NCBI RefSeq assembly: GCF_011075055.1
Contig: NC_058152.1
Location: 4,774,001 to 4,838,000 of the forward strand
Source: Mangifera indica
Lineage: Eukaryota > Streptophyta > Magnoliopsida > Sapindales > Anacardiaceae
Reading direction: 5' to 3'
DNA: 64,000 bases
Notes under the pieces: model-generated
Database searches by the model: none
Told to the model about the DNA's origin: nothing
Seen by the model: only the letters and a program-made list of their open reading frames with translations
Shown here: one piece after another, positions 36,562 through 47,817 of the stretch
How the letters are laid out: every line of letters begins with the position of its first letter
Numbering within the stretch: position 1 is the first letter of the stretch
Made by a program: the position numbers and the translations under genes

Positions 36562-39500
36562 ATGGACACTGATGTGGAGAAGGTTTACGTTGCTGTTGGC
36601 AACGATTTGCAGGATGGACTCAAGACTTTGGCTTGGACTCTTGCAAAGTTTGAGTCTCAGCCATTCTCCATTGTCATTCTTTATCTTACCTATGACATCT
36701 CCAGGGATCTTGTTTACACCCCGCGTAAGTTTTCATCAGTTTTCTGCTTCACTTGATCACCGGTCTTTTTTGTTATTAATTTTTTTGTGATTTTGATTTG
36801 TGGGTTCATTGTTTTTAGTTGGCTGCAAGCTTCCTGCAACTTCTGTCAGTGATGAGGTGCTGGAAGATCGTCGGAAGCATGAAGAAGGGAAGATTGAAGA
36901 GTTACTCTCCAAGTATAAAGCTTTCTGTGCCAAGGTTTGATTGATTGTTTCGTTTTATCTTCTTTCATACATGAATTCAGTAATTTGATTGCATTTCTTC
37001 TTTATTGTTTTATTTTTTGGGTGTTAATAGGTAAAAGCTGAGACTCTGAAAATTAGAAAAAGCGACGAACCTGTTCATAAACTGTTGTTAGATTTGATCT
37101 CAGAACTCAGAATAACCAAACTTGTGATGGGAATTGCTTTCATGAAATCCCCATCAGGATCAGGGTATGTTTTATTTTCTATTGAGAAATTTTGTTGTTG
37201 ATTTAATTTCAGTTATCAGTCATTTCATCATCTTCAGGAAATCAAGAAGTGCGATTAGTGGGTCGTTCTTTGTCCACCTACACAAGCCTGAATACTGTGA
37301 ATTGTTCATAATATGTGGAGGGAAACTTGTGTTCCTTAAGGGAAATAACGAGGAAGGAGTAATGGAGGATGATCAAGGAGTCAGACTTGCAAGAATGAGA
37401 GGCAACTTAAGAAGTAGATTAACTAAAATATTCACAGAAAATTATTCTATGGGAAGATCGTCTCACTTACCAAATTCACCAAGAAACTTGGACTCCCCTG
37501 ATTCACAGAATAACTGGGAAAACCATGTCCAGGAGATAGAAAATTATTTCTACCAATTGATGTCTTTGAACTTAGATGAAGCAAATCCTGAAGCTGAGTA
37601 TGAAGTTCTGCAAACAAGTCCAATGGAAGCAATTTTGGTAGAACTTGAGGACTCTAATATGGTAAGCTTCAGTTATCATCAAAGATAGATATTTTCTGCA
37701 ATATGTGGGCATGATTTAGCCTAGTTATAGTTTATGATCAAACTAGATTAATAATCACAATATTTTTCTGACAAATATCAACATTTGGGTATGATCAGAG
37801 TGTTGCAGAAAAAGTGGAATCTCTGAAAAGTAAACTAAAGGAAGCTGAGGAGATGATCCAGCTGCATAGGAAAGAGGCGAAAACCAACACTGAAAGATGC
37901 AAAAAAGCTCAATGGGCTATATGTTTATGCACCACCAGTGTACTACTAAAACTGCTGATTTCTGTTTTATATGACTTGCTTTCATAATTCATATCTTTTA
38001 ATGAATTGTTGATTGAATTCCAGGCTGAGAAACTTGAAAGTCTAAGAAAAGAAGAGCTGGCAAGTCGTTTAGAATTACAGGAAAATTTAGATGATGAGAA
38101 AGAACAACTGTATGAAATCACAAGAGATGTAGAGGAGAGCAAAAAAAGATTGAGTTCAGTTTCGGAACTCCTATCCGAGCTGTCAAACAAGCTTCAATTG
38201 TCAACAATAGCAAAAGGGCATGCGGAGAAACAATTGGAGAGGGAGGTGACTGCAAGAGCGGAAATGGTTAGAGAGATTGAGGAGCTGAGACGACAACGAG
38301 ATGTTCTTCATCGTAGAATCGAGTTTTGTAAAGAGAAAGATGCCATTGCAATGGTCACAAGGTCTAGTGATGAACTGATAAGCTGTGGTTATAAAGAGTA
38401 TGCAGCTGAGGAGATTAGAGTGGCCACTGATGATTTTTCTGAACATTTGAGATTGAAGCGTGGTGAAGATTGGACAAATGTGTATCGAGGACGAATTCAT
38501 TTTTCATCTGTTGCCATCAAAATGCTCAGCTCAGGATTGTCCCATGATGACTTCCAGGCTACGGTAATCAAATCTTCATGATACTTTCTTCCATATAGAT
38601 TTTGGTAGAATTTTGAGGGAGGTTTATGATTTTGCAGGTGAAGCTTCTTACAAACATTAGACATCCTCATTTGGTTGCCATAATGGGTTTCTGCTCGGAC
38701 CTAAGATGTATAGTTTTGGAGTATATGCACAATGGTAATTTAAGGGACATTTTATTTACCTCTAAAAGGAACTACAGCAAACATGGACGGGCTCTTTGGT
38801 GGGCCGACCGGATTCGCATTGCTCAGGAAGTTTGCTCGGCTGTCGGTTTCCTCCACTCGGCAGAGCCCAGGCCCATTGTCCATGGCCACCTCACACCATC
38901 AAATATCCTCCTTGATCGCAATCTTGTTGCAAAGATTAGTTGTGCTGGGTTGGGAAGGTTTAGTGATCAATGCGATGAAAGATTGGATGTTCGAGCATTT
39001 GGGGTGGTGTTGCTGCATCTTTTAGCAGGGAGGAATTGGGCCGCACTACTTGAGGAGGCAACGATGTTGGATCAGACGGCCCTGGTCCAAGTTTTGGATG
39101 AGATGGCTGGACGCTGGCCCTTGGATTTGGCAAAGGATATGGCCAGGATAGCAATGAAATGTTTGTCAGTATGCCAAGAGGCCCATAAAGATCTGAGAAT
39201 TACAAGTGTAACGAAAGAGCTTCATGAATTGAGGAAAAAGGCTGATGGTTTGGCAGCAAGAGGAGTTAGTAAGGAGGTGACTGATACTTTTGCAAATAAA
39301 GAAGAAGATTCAACTGATATTCCCAGGGTTTTTCTGTGCCCTATATTTCAGGTTAGTTTCCATTAAAAGAATCAATAAAACACTGTATTAACATTTTTTA
39401 GTACATAATTGCATACATAGATAATGTATCGTCATGTGGTTCAATGTTATTTTAATGTTGATTGCAGGAAGTAATGAAAAATCCACATGTAGCAGCAGAT

Positions 39501-39665
39501 GGATTTTCTTATGAGTTGGAAGCAATGGAGGAATGGCTGGGAACGGGACATGACACTTCTCCAATGACAAATCTAAGACTTGACCACAAATTCCTCACCC
39601 CTAACCTTACCCTTCGTTCCCTCATTCAAGATTGGCTCAACAAAGACCCAACTGTTTCTTCTTAA
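36562..39665 (+). CDS. U-box protein with USP-like, coiled-coil and pseudokinase domains (PUB32/PUB33-like)
   Basis: Eight coding exons: 36562-36724, 36819-36934, 37031-37164, 37238-37661, 37799-37939, 38024-38563, 38638-39351, 39468-39665. All introns GT-AG, 2430 nt, 809 aa, phases consistent. N-terminal residues 1-170 resemble a universal-stress-protein fold (VEKVYVAVGNDL). A charged coiled coil covers about 280-437, a kinase-like domain about 450-700, and a C-terminal U-box about 737-805 (FLCPIFQEVMKNPHVAADGF, then GHDTSPMTN). U-boxes recruit E2 enzymes, so the predicted role is an E3 ubiquitin ligase. VAIK Lys492 is kept, but the HRD motif reads HGHLTPSN (Asp replaced by His590) and DFG reads SCAGL (Asp replaced by Cys608); the glycine loop is also degenerate. 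The kinase part is therefore probably inactive. It is convergent with the transporter gene. Confidence 0.93.
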
Positions 39666-40045
39666 AATAACACACTAAAGTTTTATATTCTCTCTTCAAA
39701 TTTCATCTGGTTATTCTTATCTTCCCCAATTGCATTGAGCAACTGGCCAAGGTTTTGTTTAAAGATTTATCTGCCAAAGAATATACTTAAAGAATGTTTT
39801 AGCTTTGTATATAGTAAGAATCAATCATGTTTTTCAATTACAAGGACAAATTTCCCAGGGGCGAAAACAAATAGGTTACAAATACATAGCTACTACTACT
39901 TTATTCTTGTTATAAGTAATCAAAATATGTATTGTTAGCTATAATTTTCCCTTTTCATCTTAAACATACCATCTCCAAGCTCCTTAACTCCATCCTGGAA
40001 AGTTGTATTGCAACAGGGAAACTTCACAATTCATTCAATAAGTTG
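39666..40045. other. 380-bp intergenic space between convergent genes
   Basis: Both flanking genes must end here. There is room for ordinary 3' UTRs only if they abut or overlap. No other feature seen. Confidence 0.6.
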
Positions 40046-43000
40046 TCAATCACCAAACACCACATCAGAACTTCTTGACCCACGAAAAAACCTGGAGATC
40101 TTTCTAGACAAGGAATAATCTGCCTGCAAGGATGGATCACTTGCCATGTCTTCAGCGCGAGACCATATGTACACCCCTCGTTCTTGCCTGCTGCCTGGAA
40201 CAGTATTCTCTAGTACCAATGCCACCACAAGGGTCACCACCATGGTCATTGACATGAGTCCATTTATGGCAAAATCAAGCTGACAGATCCAGTAATAATA
40301 TTGCAGATCAGCTCTCATGTATCACAAGGAAAAATTAAAAAGATAGCATCATATAATTGACAATAAGTTCACACACAAGCACTCTTATTATCTCATATAT
40401 ATGTATATAGAGTAGTCAGAAGACCCGTATATTTAATCTGATGCATATTTAACAAACTATTTATCTTCCTTGTTTAGAGGAAACTCAATGCAAGACCTTA
40501 TGTAGACAACACCGAACTAGATATAAATTGGGATGAAGGCTTACTTGTTTACTGCCCGTGTGCACTGGTCCATTAGATGCTGCTGAATAAGGGACAAAAT
40601 AACTTGGCAATATTAAACTGGACTCAGGTTGGTACTGTTGAAAGTAAGCAGGAACGGACAAACCAAGAAACAATGAAATGCCAACTATCATTATGTTCCT
40701 AAAACTTGCTGATTGACTATACTGCAAAGTCGAGAGACCCATTGCCACAATAAGTGCCCACATAAAGCATAGTATGGAAGCAGCCAAGGCCAGTGGTATA
40801 GAAGCAAGAATGGCACCAATTTTTCCTGTAATTGAAAAACAAAGAATCAAAAATATTTACACCACATATAAGACATGAATAATCTTCATATGTTTTCTAG
40901 GAAAAAAAAATTAGTTGCATGGTAAATCAAAATCCAATGATTACCAAAATTTTACCAATCAGACTCAACAAATTTGGTTGGTTGAATACCAGTACACATA
41001 TTAAAGCCTAACCAACTTAAATATATGAGTACATTCATGTATACATGAAAAATATATATGATTGTAACAAGTCTGATTCAGAAATCTCAGATCAGTTCTG
41101 ACTATTTCAAATCTTGAGTCCTCTAAATGAAAATTAACATGTATGCATGAAAAATATATGATTATAATAAGTCTGTTTCAGAAATGTCAGGTCAGTTCTG
41201 ACTATTTCAAATCTTGAGTCCTCTGAATGAAAGCTATCATGTCTACTTTTTATCAACATATACACAATAACACAAATTTTGTAGTCCAAACTCCAAAATC
41301 AATGCCAGTAGACCATAAACCTATGTTCATCAACAAGACTCCTAATGCTTTAATATCAACCCAGAAGAAGTATTCCGCTCTCAATCTTGGTTTTTCAGAT
41401 GTATGCTTATGGAGTCTTACCTACAAATGAGAAGAGGATCATGAGAACTGCTCCAATTTCTGCCGCCCTTCGGCTAGCCACCTTTGTTATATTAATAGTA
41501 TGCACATTTTCTGTCAACGTAGTGGAACCAGTACCTGACCCCCAAAGTCCAGCCAATATACTACAAAACCCTTCCAATGCAATTCCTCTGCTAACAACTC
41601 CAGGTGTTGGAGGTCTTAAATTGATTAGTATAGATGTAGAGTGATATGTTCCAACCTGGGTAAGTTACAATTAGCATTAATTACACTTACTAAACCTTCT
41701 CATTTTACATTCAGAGCTCTTATTTTAGAAATTAAAATTCTTGAAGATCAACAGATAAAATTTGGCAACTCTATTATCATTTTGTTTTCTTAATACCATG
41801 CAGATAAAAAGGTTCTTCTCTGTTAATGATCAAACACTTTGTGAACCAGTTGGATAATTAGGAGGGCAAATCCTTCCAAGACAGAAAATTTTCATAATGA
41901 TAATCGAGTATATTCTATCATATATTCTGATGCATTTGAATAATAAGCTACTAACCGAGTCCACCGATGCAACCAGTGATACAATGATCATGATCATGGA
42001 GGTCCCTAAATGGAAGATCGGGATGCCCCACTGTAGGGGGTAGGGGATTCTGACCCATGCAGCAGTTCTCCAAGCGTTGGAAACATCAGTCCTGCAATGC
42101 TTCATGGTATATGCATGCTTTATACATGCATTAGTTAAGATGTTTGAACTGGGTATATCAGGGCTGCAACCTTTGTAGTCGTATGCCCCACCAGCAGTCA
42201 AGAAGAAAGCATATATCCATGTGATCACAACACTCAGGGGAACCTGTAATGATTGAAAAAATGATAGTAACATGGATTAATGTTCAATGCAACAAACATG
42301 ATTTATATTATAAATCTGTTGAGCTCTTCTCACCACACTTTCACTCTAACATTGCTAGACAATGAAAAAAGAAACTTCCTACAGGAAGCATGGTCCATCT
42401 GATTTTCCCCATTAAACTTAGGATACTTAACCATATATGTTTTATCTGCTAACAAAAATTAATATATCTTTGATAAAGGTAATATATATACCATATATAA
42501 CAATTAGTACGACTATGTATGACCTTTCTCAGGTGCTTTTAAATCAAATCTAGGAAAAGATCAAGAAACAATTTTATTTTGAAAATAATTAAGCCAATGC
42601 ATGCAAATCACTACATGTTTTAGTTACTATTTTCTAATTTATCTTGTTCATTTCTAAAGGTGCAGTGGCTCTAAATGGCGTATGGGGAGTTACTATTTTC
42701 TAATTTATCTTGTTCATTTCTAAAGGTGCAGCGGCTCTAAATGGTGTATGGGGACTTATTAGTGTAAGGAAGCATGAATTAGACAGAGTTACAGCCTTTT
42801 GTTGTCAAACAATATAGCTGAACATAAGTTGATTCATGAATGCAAAAATACTTATGATCGCCCTTTTTGAAGTGCCGCCTATCAGGCATAACAGCATATT
42901 AACTCCTCTTAGGCTGACCAAAGATCTTTTGAAGTTTCAAGGTATATTGTGCTCCACTCCTGCCGTTACAGTAGTTTCTCACTGGTGTAGGACAGGAAGA

Positions 43001-46000
43001 AGATAAGAAGGAGAAAAAATATAGAAAAGAGTAGAAATTAAAAGGAAATAACTCTGAATCTGGTGCAGCATCACCTGCAAGCCAGATTGACAAATTCCAG
43101 CAATTTTGCTGAAAATTAAACATTGAAAACAACCATTGCCAACCAATCTCAGAGGAAGTGCAATGCCATGCATAGATGTTGTAAACGTTATTCCTTTGAT
43201 CACAAGGTTGATTTCACCAACCAACAATTTTTTGAGGTGGCTCATCTGTCAGCCAAACATCACTGTCATACATCATCCAGGCAGAGAACATGATAGAGTG
43301 AGTTATGATATACCAATGAATACTAGGGTCCATGCGGCCATCGACTAATATAAAAGAATCTTTTTGCCCAATATGTTGCATCGCTTTAATACACCAAAGA
43401 GGGGTAGAATGAGATTGTGTTGCCACATCCTAATAATTAGTTTAAAACACCAAGATTTCTCACATCTATGTCAGCAATGATCCTAAAATCAAGGAGTATC
43501 TAATTATTGATGACAGTCAAAATGACAGGAGCAAATAGATCGGCAATTGTTCTTTCTCCCGAGAGGAGGATGAGGAAAGCGTCCTTCAGAGTTTCTCAAC
43601 AATGAAGGGTGATACTGAACTGTACAAGTAGCTTTTGTGACATCAAAATTACCAAGAATCAACAGGTTTAAACTTGAGATGCGTACCGCATAAATTCTGA
43701 ACAGACGATGTCCAAAGATAGATATTACTCTCAGGTACTGAAAAAGAAACAACATACAACAATAAGTTCTACAGATACTTTGTGATATAGTTCAAATAAA
43801 TATGAGGCCAACTAATGGAAAAAAATCTCGTAAATGAAAAACGTAGAGAAATGAAGAAATCTCTTCTACAACGGAATAGATCTCACAAATGCATAGGCAA
43901 ACTTTGTAGAATTATTTAGATTAGTTCATCTTCTCAGGCAAATGCTTACTAGGGTAAATATAAGGACCAACAATATCAGGGGAATGCTAATTTCCACACA
44001 ACTTCCTGCTTGTGGAAAACCATAGCTAAAAAATGCTAAACCCACTGCAGCGACAGTTGGTGCCACCACAACAGGGTTAATCAATCTGCAAAACAACATA
44101 ATATAGCAAGAAAAGAATTAAAACAAATCTAATAGCTTGTGAAAGTACATGATATGCTGCTTTAGACAATTATCGTTTAGCTTCATTAATTTTTCTTGAA
44201 AATTACTGATGAATCATACACAGGAAGAATTGTATCAGTTACTACTGAATACTGTAATATTCTTTCCATGGAAATGTCTATCTGTTACAATCCCACTGCA
44301 CTGCATCTAAATTTGAAAGAATCTGAAGAGGATCCAATTCTGGAAAGTTTAAGGACAAAGGAAGCCTAACAGTGCAAGATTATTTTCATGAACATATTCA
44401 TCAAATTAGCACTACACCACTGTAAGAATTGGAATTTAAGCATAAAAGGGAAAAAGAGATTTCTAGATAAGTAGTTGAGACAACACAGGAGTAGCTTCAC
44501 TAATGCATCCAAGTGATCCACTAACTTTACTATTAGATGCACTGATACTGAAAATGCATGGAAATTATTTCTCTATACCCCATGATTACCTTAGAAGAAG
44601 GGACATTAAACCACTGAATCCCAATATGCTTTGGAATATTGAACCAACAATTATAGCTCCTTGCAGTTCCCTCATAATATGCTTAAATTTCTGCATCAGT
44701 TTGAAACCAAGAAGTTTAAGTTGACAGAAAAAGAGTAAAATACCATTCATGGTCACAAGGTCCTTAATTCATTGAAAAAATCATTACATTTATTCTCATT
44801 AATGAATCAAAGATGCTTAATGCCACAGATTATGATACAAATTTTAATTTCTTGTATTTCATAGCAAAACTTATCATAGCCCAAAATGCAGAATCATTTT
44901 GCCTGATTTGGAATATTGAAAGGATTTGTGATAAAGTTAACTCATGGACAATTAATAATACAATTATTTGTCTAATTGAACTTACATGTTCGGTGAGATT
45001 TCGATACTCACGAGCATTTATTATAACTAGTGCTGGAGCCAAATACACAAATGAGCTCCCTTGCACTAATGGAAGACGGGTACCAAAGTAGGAATGCAAT
45101 ATTGTTGAAACTCCAGTAACCAGCAGCATTGTAGAAATCAATGTGGCGGTGTCTTTCTGTCAACAATCAGGTGAAAATAAAGGTAGAAATAAATAAATAA
45201 CAGTCAAGTCCCTTCCTATGCTGCATTAAACATCATATTATCCATAAGAGAAGATTCTTACGTCTGTTCCACCCATGGCAGGTACAATAATCAAGGGGAT
45301 GAATATAAGAGAACCAACCAAAGATAAAAAGTGTTGCAGACCATAGCATATGAGTGGTACTGCAGTAATATAGAAACCATATAAGAGTGAGAAAAAAGAA
45401 TTAATTTTGCAAGTTGATTCAAGGCTTCAAGAGATTCAAGTATTAGTGCATGTGAAGATGGAAGTAAATATAGCTTTTACAATGAAAATCATACAAAGAA
45501 AGCTATTAATGCAAATCATGATAACCAATTACAATATAGTGCAAGAATGCATGGCTATAACCACCCTATGAACTATCATAGATATTTGAAATAAACGAGG
45601 ATACTAGAAGACCCTCCAAATCAGACTGACATGAGCCATCAATCACAAGCACAAATTAAAAAGAATTTAACATTCATCATCTACATAAAAAGGTACCGCG
45701 CATAACATGGATAAACTCCTTCTATCGCTCTGTTTTTCCTTTTTGCTTGGTTTTTTAACTTTGGTTCATTTTCACTTGCCTATTATTTGCGTTTTGTAGA
45801 ACCAGCCTATCAATAGTCATCATGATTCTTCTCATTAAAAATAGTAAAAATATACAAGCTGTCATTCTTTATGTATTAGATCTTAAACTAACATTATTCT
45901 CTCTTACTCTTAACCAACATCCACATTCATAGGCTGCACTAATTTGCTTGCTTACCAATGCTCCAACATCTGCAACACTCCGTACTATATAAACTATAAC

Positions 46001-46831
46001 ATCTAGGCTTATGCTCCACACTAAATTAACAATTTCGCCACGGAACCAACTAGAACTAACAAATACTAACGAAATCTCATATACAAAAAGACACCATAAA
46101 GACAATAAACAAATAACAGGAAAAAACTAACCGAAACCCGGATTATCCCTCAGTCCAAATCTCATCTGTGACTGTCTGTGCCACCCTTCATCAGAAGGCT
46201 CTTGCCCACCTGGGTAAATATAAATTTGCTCATCTCGTTCAATTTTCTCTTCCTCTTTCTTAGTTTCAACTGGATTAGCCACATGAACCTCATGTCCATT
46301 ACCATTAACAGTTCCCTTTCTATCTCCATTTACATTCACATTCCCATTCAACCTCTCACCAACTTTATCCCCCAAAATAGCCTCTTCTCTAATCCTTTTT
46401 CTTTCATTCTCACCACCTCGGACATTTCCATTATGTCTGAACCCCGAAATTCCACCATTTCTAGCATTATCATTCCTCCTCCCATCAGGCCCAGCGGTAG
46501 TATCAGCTTCGATTTCGGAGCCTGCATTGGGCCTGGTTCGGCCCAAAATAGGATCAATTTCAATCTTAGGTGAAGTACCTCCTCCTCTACCCTTCTCTAT
46601 ATCAAAACCAGCACTATCAAACTTCTCACTAGCACTTGTAGTTGTTTCTCCAGAGAAACTTGAAACAAAACCAGTTTTCTTAGCCCAAGATCTCAACTCT
46701 CTTGGATTATGATCGGTTTTTCGCACAAAGGGCTCAATATTTGGCAACATAGAGCTCAGTCTGGTCCTGGCGCTACGACCCTTTTCTCTCTTGTGCCCGT
46801 CCATGGAATTTGAGGTCGACCCAGGTTCCAT
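40046..46831 (-). CDS. Nucleobase-ascorbate transporter, NAT11/NAT12-like
   Basis: Ten coding exons in transcript order: 46132-46831, 45262-45359, 44986-45156, 44590-44690, 43950-44085, 43687-43737, 41956-42243, 41421-41655, 40545-40825, 40046-40279. All introns GT-AG, 2295 nt, 764 aa, phases consistent. The first 235 residues are hydrophilic, with RSWAKKTGFVSSFSGET and Gly/Asn-rich text. The membrane part follows (YGLQHFLSLVGSLIFIPLII, then FVYLAPALVIINA, VVVAPTVAAVGLAFFSYGF, LILLVLIFTL). The long extra N-terminus and the C-terminal NTVPGSRQERGVYIWS fit NAT11/NAT12 rather than the short NATs. The family moves xanthine, uric acid or ascorbate across membranes, but the substrate of NAT11/12 is uncertain. 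The signature reads ENVHTINITK (564-573) rather than QNxGxxxxTR. The leader upstream has an (AT)n tract. Confidence 0.94.
41036..41240 (-). repeat. About 100-bp tandem duplication in a NAT intron
   Basis: Two units starting at 41036 and 41138 share CATGAAAAATATAT, CAGTTCTGACTATTTCAAAT and CTTGAGTCCTCT. They lie within the intron between the eighth and ninth coding exons of the transporter and do not disturb splice sites. Confidence 0.8.
42622..42753 (-). repeat. 66-bp tandem duplication in a NAT intron
   Basis: Units 42622-42687 and 42688-42753 are almost identical (AGTTACTATTTTCTAATTTA, then GGTGCAG and CTCTAAATGG), differing at a few positions. They sit in the 1.4-kb intron before the seventh coding exon. 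Confidence 0.85.
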
Positions 46832-47541
46832 TTCAGCTTTCTCTCAAATGGGTGTGAAATTTCTCTTCAGAACCAAAAAAAAAAAAAGGACAAATGAAGG
46901 GCAAGAACCGGTAGATGAAAGAGGCAATGAATACAAAAAAATATATATATATATATATATATATAAAATGAAGAAAGAGTTGAGTTGAGTTGAGAGAAAG
47001 TAGAAGGAAAGCAAGAGTGGATGAGTGAGTACAGATGTGTCAGAGAGAAGCAAGAGAGATCATTATGTTTACATCAGAAGGATAAAATTTCAAAATGTGA
47101 TAATGGTGACTGGCGAGACTGGAGAGAGTAGAGTGAAATGCTTTCTGAGAATGAGCTTCAAATTCAGGCAGCTTTTATTTATTTATGTATTTATTATTAT
47201 TATTAATTGAGTTTGTCTTTTGTGTGCCTTTTAGATCTGCATTACCGCTCGCGGGCTGCTTTCAAGTTGTGACTTTTATGCAAGATGAAATTACTTTAAT
47301 ACCCCTTACTGGGCCGTATGATGACGAGTTAATTACATGTTACTCCCAAATATTTTTGATTCGCTTTCGAAGTCCTGCCACTTCAAATACTACGAAAACC
47401 CCCCTTGAACCTGACCATCTTATGTTCGTAAATTCTGTTAATTAAATCTGAAATGACAATACTCCCACATAACAATGTTAAATATTAATTGAAACATATT
47501 AAAATTATCTATTACTTTATATGTTTTGATAAATTATTTAA
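46832..47541. other. Leader/promoter region of the NAT gene
   Basis: A poly-A run (46876-46886) and an (AT)n microsatellite (about 46940-46965) lie within 140 bp upstream of the ATG, probably in the 5' leader. GAGTTGAGTTGAGTTGAG repeats at about 46978-46994. No other gene recognised. Confidence 0.5.
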
Positions 47542-47817
47542 GGCCAAAGGATTTATTCACAATCAAAGTTTATTATATTCTCAAATTAATATTTGTTAAA
47601 TATTGAAAACTTAAATATTCACATATAAACAGTTAAAATTAATAAAATTAGTTAAATTTTAAGTTAAAATTATTATTTAATTAATAATATATTAAAAATA
47701 ATATTAACTGATTCTATTAATTTTAATAATTCATGAATTTATATTTGAGTTTTTAATATTTATTAGGTATTAATTTAAGAATGTAACAAACTTTGGGTGG
47801 GAATAAGTCCCTTGGCC
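47542..47817. mobile_element. Short deletion-derivative of the GGCC MITE family, perfect 9-bp target duplication
   Basis: It starts GGCCAAAGGATTTATTCACA and ends GGGAATAAGTCCCTTGGCC. The flanks are both ATTATTTAA (47533-47541 and 47818-47826). At 276 bp it is little more than the two arms, TTAGTTAAATTTTAAGTTAA in the middle, showing that the terminal arms alone can be mobile. Confidence 0.9.

Noticed and set aside
42899..43245. Minus-strand frames of 77-88 codons
   Set aside because: They fall inside the NAT intron between the sixth and seventh coding exons, and the flanking exons join cleanly in phase without them.
46178..46573. Plus-strand 131-codon frame opposite the first exon of the NAT gene
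   Set aside because: It is the antisense shadow of a well-supported coding exon.
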